Assembly (NCBI RefSeq): GCF_017876095.1
Contig: NZ_JAGINM010000011.1
Location: 1 to 64,000, forward strand
Reading direction: 5' to 3'
From: Azospirillum agricola
GTDB lineage: Bacteria > Pseudomonadota > Alphaproteobacteria > Azospirillales > Azospirillaceae
DNA: 64,000 nt
Below the pieces are notes generated by a model. The model saw nothing but the letters and a program-made list of their open reading frames with translations, was not told the origin of the DNA and did no database searches. Made by a program: the position numbers and the translations under genes. The number at the start of each line of letters is the position of its first letter. The first letter of the stretch is position 1. Below are positions 50,091 through 58,760 of this stretch, one piece after another.

Positions 50091-50519
50091 ATGGCCGACG
50101 TGATCTTCTTCGAGAAACCCGGCTGCGGCGGCAACGCCCGCCAGAAGGCCCTGCTGGAGAAGGCCGGGCACCGCGTGCTCGCCCGCGACCTGCTGGCCGA
50201 GCCCTGGACCGCCGAGAGCCTGCGCCCCTATTTCGGCGACCGTCCGGTGGCCGACTGGTTCAACCGCGCCGCCCCGGCGGTGAAGTCCGGCGCGATCGTG
50301 CCCGAGGCGATGGACGAGGCGGCGGCGCTGGCCGCGATGCTCGCCCAGCCGCTGCTGATCCGCCGTCCGCTGATGCGGGTGGGCGACCGTCGGGAGTGCG
50401 GCTTCGAGACCGAACGGGTGGATGCCTGGATCGGGTTGGCCGAGGGCGTGCCCGACGGAAGGCTGGAGGGCTGCCTGCGGCCCGGCATGGCCCCCTGTCC
50501 GCCGCCGCGCCGGGACTGA
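50091..50519 (+). CDS. NifO/ArsC-like nitrogenase-associated protein
   Basis: The 142-aa protein has a thioredoxin-fold ArsC/Spx pattern: FFEKPGCGGNARQKALLEKAG with a single active-site type Cys (Cys12), LLIRRPLMRVGDRRECGF and a C-terminal Cys-containing tail. It fits the nitrogenase-associated ArsC-like group that includes NifO. It starts 6 bases after draG, matching the third gene (draB) of the draTGB arrangement known in Rhodospirillum. NifO affects molybdenum use or nitrate response in Azotobacter; the role here is not known. Confidence 0.85.
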   Translation: MADVIFFEKPGCGGNARQKALLEKAGHRVLARDLLAEPWTAESLRPYFGDRPVADWFNRAAPAVKSGAIVPEAMDEAAALAAMLAQPLLIRRPLMRVGDRRECGFETERVDAWIGLAEGVPDGRLEGCLRPGMAPCPPPRRD

Positions 50520-50600
50520 CGCGGCGCCTCCGCCTTTTGTCGATGCCGGCCGTGTCCGGCTTCCGCTAGAGTGCGCGCGCATCAAGCGGAGGCGGGCAAC

Positions 50601-51689
50601 ATGACCATGCGGACGGTCATCGGGTTGATGAGCGGAACCTCGATGGACGGCATCGACGCGGCGCTGCTGCGCACCGACGGGGTGGCGAAGGTCGAGTCGC
50701 TCGCCTTCGTCACCATCCCCTACGGGGACGGCTTCCGCGCCGAACTGCGCGGCTGTCTGGGCAAAAGGAAAGACAGCGGCAAGGGGCCGGTGGCGGCGGT
50801 CGAGCGCGCCCTGACCGACGCCCACGCCGACGCGGTGCGTCGCCTTCTCGACAAGGCCGGCGTGGCGCCCGCCGCCATCGACCTCATCGGCTTCCACGGC
50901 CACACCATCCATCACGCGCCGGACGAGCGGCGGACCTGGCAGATCGGCGACGGCGCGCGGCTGGCGGCGGCGACCGGCATCGCCGTGGTCGACGATTTCC
51001 GCAGCGCCGACGTCGCGGCGGGCGGGCAGGGGGCGCCGCTGGTGCCGCTGTTCCACCGCGCGCTGGCGGAGGATCTGCCGCGCCCGCTCGGCGTCCTCAA
51101 CATCGGCGGAGTCGCCAACGTGAGCTGGATCGGCGCCGACGGCTCGGTCGTCGCCTGCGACACCGGGCCGGGCAACGCGCTGGTCGACGACTGGGTGCTG
51201 CGCCACGGCGCCGGCCGCTACGACGACGGCGGCGCGCTGGCGGCGTCGGGCCGGGTGGACGCGGCGGCGCTCGCCGCCCTGCTGCGCCACCCCTATTTCG
51301 ACCGTCCGGCGCCCAAGTCGCTCGACCGCGACGCCTTCGACCCGGCCCCGGTGGCCGGGCTGGCGGTGGCGGACGGGGCGGCGACGCTGACCGCCTTCAC
51401 CGCCGAGTCGGTCGCCCGCATCGTGCCGCATCTGCCGGCCGCGCCTCGGCGCTGGCTGGTCTGCGGCGGCGGGCGCCACAACGCCACGCTGATGGCGATG
51501 CTGGCCGAGCGGCTGGGCGTGCCGGTGGCGGCGGTGGAGACGGTCGGCTGGGACGGCGACGCGCTGGAGGCGCAGGCCTTCGGCTATCTGGCGGTGCGCA
51601 GCCGCCTGGGCCTGCCGCTCAGCGAGCCGGCGACCACCGGCGTGCCGGTGCCGACCACGGGCGGGCGGTTCCATCCGATCGAGGCATAG
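50601..51689 (+). CDS. anmK: anhydro-N-acetylmuramic acid kinase
   Basis: The 362-aa protein has the N-terminal phosphate loop GLMSGTSMDGIDAALL, GFHGHTIHHAP, NIGGVANVSWIG, DTGPGNALVDDW and VCGGGRHNATLM, typical of AnmK (sugar kinase/Hsp70/actin fold). It recycles 1,6-anhydroMurNAc from peptidoglycan to MurNAc-6-phosphate in the cytoplasm. GGAGG lies 8 bases before the ATG. It is 81 bases downstream of the draTG group but functionally separate. Confidence 0.94.
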   Translation: MTMRTVIGLMSGTSMDGIDAALLRTDGVAKVESLAFVTIPYGDGFRAELRGCLGKRKDSGKGPVAAVERALTDAHADAVRRLLDKAGVAPAAIDLIGFHGHTIHHAPDERRTWQIGDGARLAAATGIAVVDDFRSADVAAGGQGAPLVPLFHRALAEDLPRPLGVLNIGGVANVSWIGADGSVVACDTGPGNALVDDWVLRHGAGRYDDGGALAASGRVDAAALAALLRHPYFDRPAPKSLDRDAFDPAPVAGLAVADGAATLTAFTAESVARIVPHLPAAPRRWLVCGGGRHNATLMAMLAERLGVPVAAVETVGWDGDALEAQAFGYLAVRSRLGLPLSEPATTGVPVPTTGGRFHPIEA

Positions 51690-51696
51690 CCCGGAC

Positions 51697-52335
51697 TCAA
51701 GACCCTTCCAGCAGCGCCGCCACCGCGCGCGCCTGATCGACGGCGGCGAAGTCGGTCTTGATCTCCAGCGCCCGGTTCAGGCGGCGGCGGTATTCGGCGC
51801 GCGGAATCTCCTCCGCCCCGAAATGGCCGAGATGCCCGGTGACGAACTGGGTGTCGAGCAGTGTGAAGCCGCCCGCCCGCAGCCGCGCCACCAGATGGAC
51901 CAGCGCCACCTTGCTGGCGTCGGTCTCGCGGCTGAACATGCTCTCGCCGAAATAGGCGCCGCCGATCGACACGCCGTACAGCCCGCCGACCAGCCGCCCG
52001 TCCCGCCAGCACTCGACGCTGTGCGCGAAGCCGGCCTCGAAGAGCTGGGTGTAGAGGGTGACGATGTCGTCGTTGATCCAGGTCTTCGGCCGGTCCTCGG
52101 TGGTTTCGGCGCAGGACTCGATCACCCGGCGGAAGGCGCTGTCGCAGCGCACCTCGAACACGCCGCGCCGCACCGTCTTGCGCAGGCTGCGCGCGACGTG
52201 GAAGCGGTCCAGCGGCAGGATGCCGCGCCGTTCCGGGTCGAACCAGTGGAGTTCCTTGGACTCGGCGCTTTCGGCCATCGGGAAGATTCCGGCGGCGTAG
52301 GCGCGCAGCAGCATCGGGGCGGACAGCGTGAACAT
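51697..52335 (-). CDS. aat: leucyl/phenylalanyl-tRNA-protein transferase
   Basis: The 212-aa protein matches Aat: LLRAYAAGIFPMAES, LHWFDPERRGILPLDRFHV, TWINDDIVTLYTQLFEAGFA and SIGGAYFGESMFSRETDASK. It adds Leu or Phe to N-terminal Arg/Lys of proteins, marking them for ClpAP (N-end rule). Convergent with anmK, with stops 7 bases apart. In relatives aat is beside the DUF2155/NDUFA12 genes; here it is separated from them. Confidence 0.94.
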   Translation of the reverse strand: MFTLSAPMLLRAYAAGIFPMAESAESKELHWFDPERRGILPLDRFHVARSLRKTVRRGVFEVRCDSAFRRVIESCAETTEDRPKTWINDDIVTLYTQLFEAGFAHSVECWRDGRLVGGLYGVSIGGAYFGESMFSRETDASKVALVHLVARLRAGGFTLLDTQFVTGHLGHFGAEEIPRAEYRRRLNRALEIKTDFAAVDQARAVAALLEGS

Positions 52336-52473
52336 CCGTCGAGTATAGCTTGCGCGGAGAGTTCCCGCGACGGGGCGAAGGAGGTTCCTCGCGGTGAACG
52401 ACACTTCCGCGCGACAGCAACCACCTTCCATGGTATGCAACGCGCGGACGCATCGCCGTTGGGGAATATCGTC

Positions 52474-53235
52474 ATGCGCACTGCTGCCGCCGCCTTCCTG
52501 TCCGCTCTGGTTGCGGTTCTGCTTCTGCCGGCCCCGTCCTGGGCGCAGAAGCGGGCCGAGCCCGGATCCTTCGATTACTACGTGCTGTCGCTCTCCTGGT
52601 CGCCGACCCACTGCGCGCGGGCCAAGGGCACGCCCGATCCCGACCAGTGCGGGATCGAGCGCAAGTTCGGCTTCGTCGTCCACGGGCTGTGGCCGCAATA
52701 CACCAACGGCGGCTGGCCGGCGACGTGCAGCCGCGACCGCATGGTGCCCAAGGCGGTGGTCGACGAGACCATGCCGATCATGCCCAGCGTCGGGCTGATG
52801 GTTCATCAATGGAGCAAGCACGGCACCTGCTCCGGCCTGAGCGTCACCGACTATTTCGCCAAGCTGCGCGCCGCCTACGCCAAGGTGGCGGTGCCGGAGG
52901 GGCTGAAGACCCCCGGCGCCACCGTGCCGGCGATGCAGGTCGAGCGCCTGTTCCTGGAAGCCAACCCCGGCCTGACGCCGGAAGGGGTGGCGGTGATCTG
53001 CTCCAAGCGCGACGTGTCGGAGGTGCGGATCTGCCTGGACAAGGATCTCGGCTTCAAGGCCTGCGGCCAGAAGGTGGTCGACCGCTGCCGCGACCACAGC
53101 GCCGTGCTGTCGGCGTCGGTGGCCCCGCTGTCCAAGCCGGCGATGTCCGTTCCGGCCCCGGCGGCGCCCAACGTTCCGGCGCCCAACGTTCCGGCGCCCG
53201 CCATCCCGGCGGCACCGGCCGTCGGCAAGCCGTAA
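52474..53235 (+). CDS. secreted ribonuclease T2
   Basis: The 253-aa protein has a signal peptide (residues 1-27, ending SWAQ) and a T2 RNase domain with both catalytic boxes: FVVHGLWPQYTNGG (CAS I) and HQWSKHGTCSGL (CAS II). It degrades RNA in the periplasm or outside the cell. The tail (about 205-253) is Pro/Ala-rich with a repeated NVPAP unit, probably a disordered linker. The ATG at 52474 lies directly before the signal peptide; the frame is open further upstream. Confidence 0.92.
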   Translation: MRTAAAAFLSALVAVLLLPAPSWAQKRAEPGSFDYYVLSLSWSPTHCARAKGTPDPDQCGIERKFGFVVHGLWPQYTNGGWPATCSRDRMVPKAVVDETMPIMPSVGLMVHQWSKHGTCSGLSVTDYFAKLRAAYAKVAVPEGLKTPGATVPAMQVERLFLEANPGLTPEGVAVICSKRDVSEVRICLDKDLGFKACGQKVVDRCRDHSAVLSASVAPLSKPAMSVPAPAAPNVPAPNVPAPAIPAAPAVGKP

Positions 53236-53239
53236 GGCG

Positions 53240-54139
53240 TCAGCCCGACAGCTCGGCCATGGCGGCGGGGATCTCGGCCAGCAGCTCGCGTGCCAGGAAG
53301 CCCAGCGGGCCGTGGCGCCGGGTCAGCCGGTTGCCGGCCTCGCCGTGCAGCCAGACGCTCCAGACCGCCGCCTGGAGCGGGGTGGCGCCGCGCGCCAGCA
53401 GCCCGGCCAGGATGCCGGCCAGCGTGTCGCCCGATCCGGAGGTGGCCAGCCCGACCGCGCCGTCCCGGTAGGTCCAGGCCTCCCCCTGCGGGGTGACGAT
53501 GCGGGTGAGCCCGCCCTTCAGCACCACCACCGCCCGCAGCCGCGCCGCCGCCCGGCGCGCGGCGTCGAGCGGATCGGCCAGCACCTGGTCGCGGCCGCAG
53601 CCGAGCAGCGCCGCCATCTCGCCGGCGTGCGGGGTCAGCACGATCCGGCCGCCATGGCGGTGCAGCGGCGACGGCGCCCCGTCCGCCCCCCGGCCCAGAC
53701 CGGCCAGCGCCGCGGCGTCCAGCACGAAGCTCGGTCCGTCCAGCCCGGTCAGCAGGGCGGCGGTCAGGGCGGCGACCGCCGGCTCGTCCATCATGCCGGG
53801 GCCGATCAGCACGGCGTCGCAGCGCGTGGCGCGCGCCGTCAGCCGCTTGGCCGAATCGGGAGCGATGCCGCCGTCCGGCGTCTCCGGCAGCCCGGCGACC
53901 AGCGCCTCGGGCAGGGCCAGGCCCAGATGGGGCGCCACGCTGGCGGCGGTGGCGACCTGGAGCTTGCCGGCCCCGGCGCGGAGCGCGCCGATGCCGGCCA
54001 GCAGGGCGCCGCCCGGCACCTCGACGCTGCCGGCGACGACCAGGACGCGGCCGCGCTGCTCCTTGTCGCCGTCGCCGTCCGGCTGGGGAAGCGGCATCGA
54101 GCGCAGCAGTTCGCGGGTGATCGGGGTGTCGGTTCCCAT
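53240..54139 (-). CDS. ADP-dependent NAD(P)H-hydrate dehydratase
   Basis: The 299-aa protein shows the ribokinase-like NnrD/CARKD fold: RGRVLVVAGSVEVPGGALLAG, VLIGPGM, RIVLTPHAGEMAALLG, VVVLKGGLTRIV and the C-terminal GLATSGSGDTLAGILAGLLA. It repairs hydrated NAD(P)H (NAD(P)HX) using ADP or ATP. Often the epimerase is fused; here only the dehydratase part is encoded in this frame. It is 4 bases from the RNase T2 stop (convergent) and follows the histidine phosphatase gene on its strand. Confidence 0.92.
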   Translation of the reverse strand: MGTDTPITRELLRSMPLPQPDGDGDKEQRGRVLVVAGSVEVPGGALLAGIGALRAGAGKLQVATAASVAPHLGLALPEALVAGLPETPDGGIAPDSAKRLTARATRCDAVLIGPGMMDEPAVAALTAALLTGLDGPSFVLDAAALAGLGRGADGAPSPLHRHGGRIVLTPHAGEMAALLGCGRDQVLADPLDAARRAAARLRAVVVLKGGLTRIVTPQGEAWTYRDGAVGLATSGSGDTLAGILAGLLARGATPLQAAVWSVWLHGEAGNRLTRRHGPLGFLARELLAEIPAAMAELSG

Positions 54140-54150
54140 CCCGCCGGCCC

Positions 54151-54915
54151 TCACCGCGCCGCGACGTTGGCGTCCGGCTCGGCGGTGACCGGGGCGCCGG
54201 CCTCCTCCAGCGGGGCGACGAAGTTGTAGCGATGCAGGGCGAGCCCGCCGCGCGGACCGGCGTCCGGATCGAAGCGGTATTCGGTGACGGCGCAGTTCGC
54301 CACGTCGCCCGCCGCGTCGATGGCGAGGATCTCCGGTTCCGTCAGGTTCTCCAGCAGGTAGCGCAGGCACAGCACCACCACCTGATGGCCGACGATCAGC
54401 ACGCGCCGCCCGCCATGGTGCAGGCTGATGGTGTCGAGCGCGCTGCGCAGCCGCAGGATCACGTCGCACCAGCTCTCGCCGCCCGGCGGCCGGTGGTAGA
54501 ATTTCCCGAGGATGCGGCGGAATTCGGCCTGCTCGGGGAACTCATCGGCGATGCCGTAGCGGGTCAGGCGGTCGAGCACGCCGAACTCCTTCTCCCGCAG
54601 CCGTTCGTCGACCACGAAGTCGGCGGGATCGAGCGGCAGCCCGCCCCCGGCGTGGATCCGCTCGGCGGTGCTGCGCGCCCGCAGGTAGGGCGAGGTCAGC
54701 ACCACCTCGGGGCGGTCCTCCGGCCGCATCGCGGCGAACCAGCGTCCGAGCGCGTCCGACTGGCGCTCGCCGAGCCGGCTGAGTGGCACGTCGACGTCGC
54801 GCTCGGCGATGGCGATGCGCGGCAGGCGGGCGGCCTGGGCGGCGTCGCGGGCGACGTTGCCGGCGCTCTCGCCATGGCGGACGATCCAGAGCTGTTCGGG
54901 CCAGCGTTGTTGCAT
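54151..54915 (-). CDS. histidine phosphatase family protein
   Basis: The 254-aa protein has the phosphoglycerate-mutase-like RHG motif LWIVRHGESAGN near residues 10-21, LTSPYLRARSTAERI, LREKEFGVLD and the second catalytic His in VLIVGHQVVVL. It is a cofactor-independent phosphatase or mutase acting through a phosphohistidine. Substrate unknown. It lies 11 bases upstream of the dehydratase gene and is probably cotranscribed with it. Confidence 0.88.
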   Translation of the reverse strand: MQQRWPEQLWIVRHGESAGNVARDAAQAARLPRIAIAERDVDVPLSRLGERQSDALGRWFAAMRPEDRPEVVLTSPYLRARSTAERIHAGGGLPLDPADFVVDERLREKEFGVLDRLTRYGIADEFPEQAEFRRILGKFYHRPPGGESWCDVILRLRSALDTISLHHGGRRVLIVGHQVVVLCLRYLLENLTEPEILAIDAAGDVANCAVTEYRFDPDAGPRGGLALHRYNFVAPLEEAGAPVTAEPDANVAAR

Positions 54916-55115
54916 CGGCGGTCTCGCATCCTTGAGAACAAAGGCTTACCGCGATAACCGGCGAGCGCGCGGAAAGGTCCCGCGCGGCGCGCGGCGCGCG
55001 GCGCCGAATGGCAGCCATGCCCCGGCCGCGCGTGTTGCGGTGCCGCAACCCATTGCCCCGGTCGGAGGGCCGTCACACTCTCTTCAGCCGGTGCAACGTC
55101 TTCGATGGATCGGAC

Positions 55116-56213
55116 ATGACCGACGCAGCCCCCCTGTTCCAGCCGGTGACGGTCGGCCGGATGAGCCTTCCCAACCGCATCGCCATGGCCCCGCTGACGC
55201 GCAGCCGGACCGACGACGCGACCGGCGTCCCCACCGCGATGAACGCCGAGTACTACGCCCAGCGCGCCGCCGCCGGGCTGATCATCAGCGAGGCGACGCA
55301 GATCTCGCCGCAGGGCAAGGGCTACGCCTTCACCCCCGGCATCCACAGCGCCGAGCAGGTCGCCGGCTGGCGGCTGGTGACCGACGCGGTGCACGCGCGC
55401 GGCGGCCATCTGGCGATGCAGCTCTGGCATGTCGGGCGCATCTCGCACCCCGACCTCCAGCCGGGCGGCGCGCTGCCGGTCGCGCCGTCCGCCGTGGCGC
55501 CCAACGTCAAGGCCTTCACCGCCGGCGGTTTCAAGGAGATCCCGGCGCCGCGCGCGCTTGAGATCGGCGAGCTGCCGGGGATCGTCGAGGATTACCGGAT
55601 CGCCACCCGCAACGCGTTGGCCGCCGGCTTCGACGCGGTGGAGGTCCACGCCGCCAACGGCTACCTGATCGACCAGTTCCTGCGCGACGGCACCAACAAG
55701 CGGACCGACGCCTATGGCGGCCCGGTGGAGAACCGCGCCCGTTTCCTGTTCGAGGTGCTCGACGCCGTGGTGGCGGAGGCCGGGGCCGACCGTGTCGGCA
55801 TCCGCCTGTCGCCGCTCAGCCCGAGCAACGACGCCCACGACAGCGACCCGCGCGCCACCTTCAGCCCGGTGATCGAGCGGCTGAACGGCTACAACCTCGC
55901 CTACCTCCACATGATCGAGGGGGTGACGCGCGGCCCGCACCCCGGCTTCGGCGGCCTGCTGGGCGAACTGCGCGGGCTCTACAAGGGCCGCTACGTCGCC
56001 AACAACGTCTACACCCGCGCCATGGCGATCGAGGCGCTGTCGAACGGCCATGCCGATCTGGTCGCCTTCGGCCGTCCGTGGATCGCCAACCCCGATCTGG
56101 TCGAGCGGCTGCGTCTCGACGCGCCGCTCGCCGAGCCTGACACCGCGACCTTCTACGGCGGCGACCGGCGCGGCTACACCGATTACCCGGCGTTGAGCGC
56201 GGCGGCGGAGTAG
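55116..56213 (+). CDS. Old Yellow Enzyme-type alkene reductase
   Basis: The 365-aa flavoprotein has MAPLTRSRTDDATGVPT, LWHVGRISHPDLQPGG, AGFDAVEVHAANGYLIDQFLRD, NKRTDAYGGPVENRARF and ADLVAFGRPWIANPDLV, all typical of OYE/NemA enzymes. It reduces activated C=C bonds or nitro compounds with NAD(P)H and FMN. His and Asn of the HAANGYL region bind the substrate. It is monocistronic by spacing. Physiological substrate unknown. Confidence 0.93.
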   Translation: MTDAAPLFQPVTVGRMSLPNRIAMAPLTRSRTDDATGVPTAMNAEYYAQRAAAGLIISEATQISPQGKGYAFTPGIHSAEQVAGWRLVTDAVHARGGHLAMQLWHVGRISHPDLQPGGALPVAPSAVAPNVKAFTAGGFKEIPAPRALEIGELPGIVEDYRIATRNALAAGFDAVEVHAANGYLIDQFLRDGTNKRTDAYGGPVENRARFLFEVLDAVVAEAGADRVGIRLSPLSPSNDAHDSDPRATFSPVIERLNGYNLAYLHMIEGVTRGPHPGFGGLLGELRGLYKGRYVANNVYTRAMAIEALSNGHADLVAFGRPWIANPDLVERLRLDAPLAEPDTATFYGGDRRGYTDYPALSAAAE

Positions 56214-56282
56214 GACCCGCATCGCGGGAAAATCCCGAGTCGCGGCGCACGCGGCGGGCGCCGCCGCGACCGGAGTGCCGGA

Positions 56283-56302
56283 ACCGGCACTTCGGTGCCG
56301 GT
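56283..56302. terminator. UUCG hairpin downstream of the alkene reductase
   Basis: ACCGGCAC-TTCG-GTGCCGGT is a perfect 8-bp stem with a stable TTCG tetraloop, 70 bases after the stop. There is no T run, so it may act as an RNA 3' end stabiliser or part of the cold-shock gene leader. Confidence 0.5.
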
Positions 56303-56433
56303 CCAGCGGCGAAGCCGGCACGGGGCTGGGCGAAATTTGGGAGAAACAGGCCTCTTTCCTTTGGCAGGCTTGACGGATGGTCGGAACCCTGTGACAAAGG
56401 ACACTCGGTACACTCCTATGAGCTTGAAGACAC

Positions 56434-57012
56434 ATGTTCGACCGCCCGCCCCGCCAGGGCTTCCGCGCTCCCGAGATCACCAAGTCCAACGTCACCGCCA
56501 CCGTGAAGTGGTTCAACCCCACCAAGGGGTTTGGCTTCGTGTCGCCCGAGGACGGTTCGCCCGACGCCTTCCTGCACGTCTCCGCGGTCCAGGCCGCCGG
56601 CTACGACGCGCTCGATGAAGGCACGACCATCACTTGCGATCTGGCCCGTGGTCCGAAGGGGCCGCAGGTTGCTTCCATCCACTCCGTTGACGCCTCCACG
56701 GCGCAGAGCTCCCCGCGTCCGTCCCGTTCGGGCGGCGGCGGCTTTGATCGTGGCGGCTACGACCGCGGCGGCTACGACCGTGGCGGCTACGACGCCGGCG
56801 GCGGCGAAGAAGTCAGCGGCACCGTGAAGTGGTTCAACGCCGACAAGGGCTTTGGCTTCATCACGCCGAGCACCGGTGGCAAGGACGTGTTCGTTCACGT
56901 CAACGTGCTGCGTCGCTCGGGCATGCAGACCCTTCAGGAAGGCGATCAGGTGCGCGTCACCGTTCGCCAGGGCCAGAAGGGTCCCGAGGCGGGCAAGGTC
57001 GAGTATCTCTGA
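56434..57012 (+). CDS. double cold-shock-domain protein
   Basis: The 192-aa protein holds two cold-shock domains (about residues 19-86 and 128-192). Each has RNP1 (KGFGFVSP, KGFGFITP) and RNP2-type (FLHVSAV, VFVHVNVL) RNA-binding motifs. The linker is Ser/Gly-rich with three DRGGY repeats resembling RGG RNA-binding boxes. It should be a cytoplasmic RNA chaperone. The upstream 220 bases contain no other gene and may form a structured 5' leader, common for cold-shock genes, but no specific element was defined. Confidence 0.93.
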   Translation: MFDRPPRQGFRAPEITKSNVTATVKWFNPTKGFGFVSPEDGSPDAFLHVSAVQAAGYDALDEGTTITCDLARGPKGPQVASIHSVDASTAQSSPRPSRSGGGGFDRGGYDRGGYDRGGYDAGGGEEVSGTVKWFNADKGFGFITPSTGGKDVFVHVNVLRRSGMQTLQEGDQVRVTVRQGQKGPEAGKVEYL

Positions 57013-57088
57013 GTTTCGACTCCGAGTTGCGGTCGGCGGGATCTTCCTTCCCCTGGGAAGGAAGGTCCCTTCGACGGACCGCCGCTAA

Positions 57089-57109
57089 ACCGGCGTTCTC
57101 CGCGCCGGT
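57089..57109 (+). terminator. possible terminator of the cold-shock gene
   Basis: ACCGGCG (57089-57095) pairs with CGCCGGT (57103-57109), followed by CTTAT. The stem is short and the T run poor, so confidence is moderate. Confidence 0.5.
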
Positions 57110-57284
57110 CTTATCGCACGGTGTCCCGCATGGGTACGCCGTGCGTTTTTGTCTGTGAAGCGACGCTGCTTCCTTCGTCGCTTCCCGTGTCTTCAAGCCC
57201 AGTCTCTCCAGCCCTTGTTCGGCACCGTTTCCCGGCGCGGGGCTTTCCGGCGCCGGCATCGCTGGCAGCGCAAGGCCTATTCGC

Positions 57285-57848
57285 ATGCTCGACCTCCCGA
57301 CCGACGTGTCTCCGGTCCAACTGATCGGCTACTGCGGCACAGTGGGCGGGATGCTCTGGCCCTTCTGCCGGGGGCGGGTCGCCATGCTGCTGGCGCAGTT
57401 GGCGACCGTGCTGTGTTTCGCCATCCACATGGCGCTGCTCGGCGCCGCGACGGGGGCGGCGCTGAACCTGCTGACCGCCCTCCAGGTGCTGGTGGCGATT
57501 CCGCTCGGCACCCGCCCCGGCTTCCGCGTCGTTTATCTGATGCTCCTGCCGGCCATCGCCGTCCTGATGGCGGCGACCTGGGGCGGCGTGCAATCCCTCT
57601 TCGCCGCCGCCGCCATGGCGCTGATGAGCGTCGGCCGCTACCAGACCGACGTCGTCCGCTTCCGGGGTTTCCTGGCGCTGGGGCTGCCCTGCTGGCTGGC
57701 GCACAACGCGCTGGCCGGGTCGCTGCCGGCCATGCTGTCGGATATCATCGGCAGCGCCGTCAACCTGTGGCGGCTGGGACAGGCCGGCGCCTTCGAGCGG
57801 CTGTGGATCGGCCGGTTCTGGAAATCACCGAGGAGTTGCCGGTCATGA
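57285..57848 (+). CDS. YgjV family inner-membrane protein
   Basis: The 187-aa protein is highly hydrophobic with five or six transmembrane helices, beginning MLDLPTDVSPVQLIGYCGTV and containing CFAIHMALLGAATGAALNLL. This fits the YgjV family of unknown function. Its stop overlaps the start of the Crp/Fnr-family gene in ATGA, so the two are translationally coupled, suggesting that the regulator responds to or controls the same process. Confidence 0.78.
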   Translation: MLDLPTDVSPVQLIGYCGTVGGMLWPFCRGRVAMLLAQLATVLCFAIHMALLGAATGAALNLLTALQVLVAIPLGTRPGFRVVYLMLLPAIAVLMAATWGGVQSLFAAAAMALMSVGRYQTDVVRFRGFLALGLPCWLAHNALAGSLPAMLSDIIGSAVNLWRLGQAGAFERLWIGRFWKSPRSCRS

Positions 57849-58573
57849 CCACGGGTTCACCCGTTCCGTCCCATCCCATGACCCCGCACCTGTCGCCGCA
57901 GGACGTGGCGGCGATCCGCGCCATTCCGCTGTTCGGCAAGCTGACCGACCGTGCGCTGGCCCTGCTCGGTGGCGTGGCGCTGGTGCGGACGGTTCCGCGC
58001 GGGACCACGCTGTTTCTTCAGGACGAGGTCGCCGACCGCTTCTTCGTGCTGCTCGACGGCTGGGTGAAGCTGTTCCGCCTGACCCGCGACGGGGCGGAGG
58101 CGGTGGTCCACGTCATCGGCCCGGCCGAGAGCTTCGCCGAGGCCGCCATGTTCGCCGACGGCAAGTTCCCGGTCTGCGCCGAGGCGGTGACCGACACCCG
58201 CGTCATGACCCTGACGGCGGAGGGCTTCGCCCGCTGCCTGCGCGAGGACGACCGCATCGCCTTCGGCATGCTGGGCTCGCTGTCGATGCGGCTGCGCCAC
58301 CTCGTCACCCAGATCGAGCAGCTCCAGGTCCAACCGGCGCCCCAGCGCGTCGCCGCCTTCCTGCTGCGCTTCTGCCCGGCGGGGGACGGTCCGGCCAGCT
58401 TCGCGCTGCCCTTCGACAAGGCGCTGGCGGCGCGGCGCCTCGGCATGCAGCCGGAAACCTTCTCGCGCGCGCTGGCCAAGCTGCGGCCGGTGGGGGTCGA
58501 CACCCAGGGGCTGGTGGTGACGGTCGCCGACCGCGCCGCCCTGCGGGGCTTCGTGGACACGGCGTCGGACTGA
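57845..58573 (+). CDS. Crp/Fnr family transcriptional regulator
   Basis: The 242-aa protein has an N-terminal cyclic-nucleotide-binding-like domain (IPLFGKLTDRALALL, LFLQDEVADRFFVLLDGWVKLF, ESFAEAAMF) and a C-terminal helix-turn-helix (KALAARRLGMQPETFSRALAKL). No N-terminal Cys cluster is present, so it is not an Fe-S FNR. It looks more like the DNR/NnrR nitric-oxide-responsive branch, though that is inference. GAGGAG precedes the ATG within the YgjV gene. Confidence 0.88.
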   Translation: MTTGSPVPSHPMTPHLSPQDVAAIRAIPLFGKLTDRALALLGGVALVRTVPRGTTLFLQDEVADRFFVLLDGWVKLFRLTRDGAEAVVHVIGPAESFAEAAMFADGKFPVCAEAVTDTRVMTLTAEGFARCLREDDRIAFGMLGSLSMRLRHLVTQIEQLQVQPAPQRVAAFLLRFCPAGDGPASFALPFDKALAARRLGMQPETFSRALAKLRPVGVDTQGLVVTVADRAALRGFVDTASD

Positions 58574-58760
58574 GCCGGGGCGGCCCGGAGCGGGGCGGCC
58601 TGAAACATCGGCGGCCGGGCGTTGCGGTTTCGTACCCGACGGTTGACGCGGACGGCGCCCGCGTGCGAGCTTGCACCCCTTCGGGGGAGGCGCCGACGGG
58701 AAGGTTTCGACCCCCGCGCCCGTCCCGGTCCAAGGGGTTCCAGGGGAGTTCGAGGAAGCG

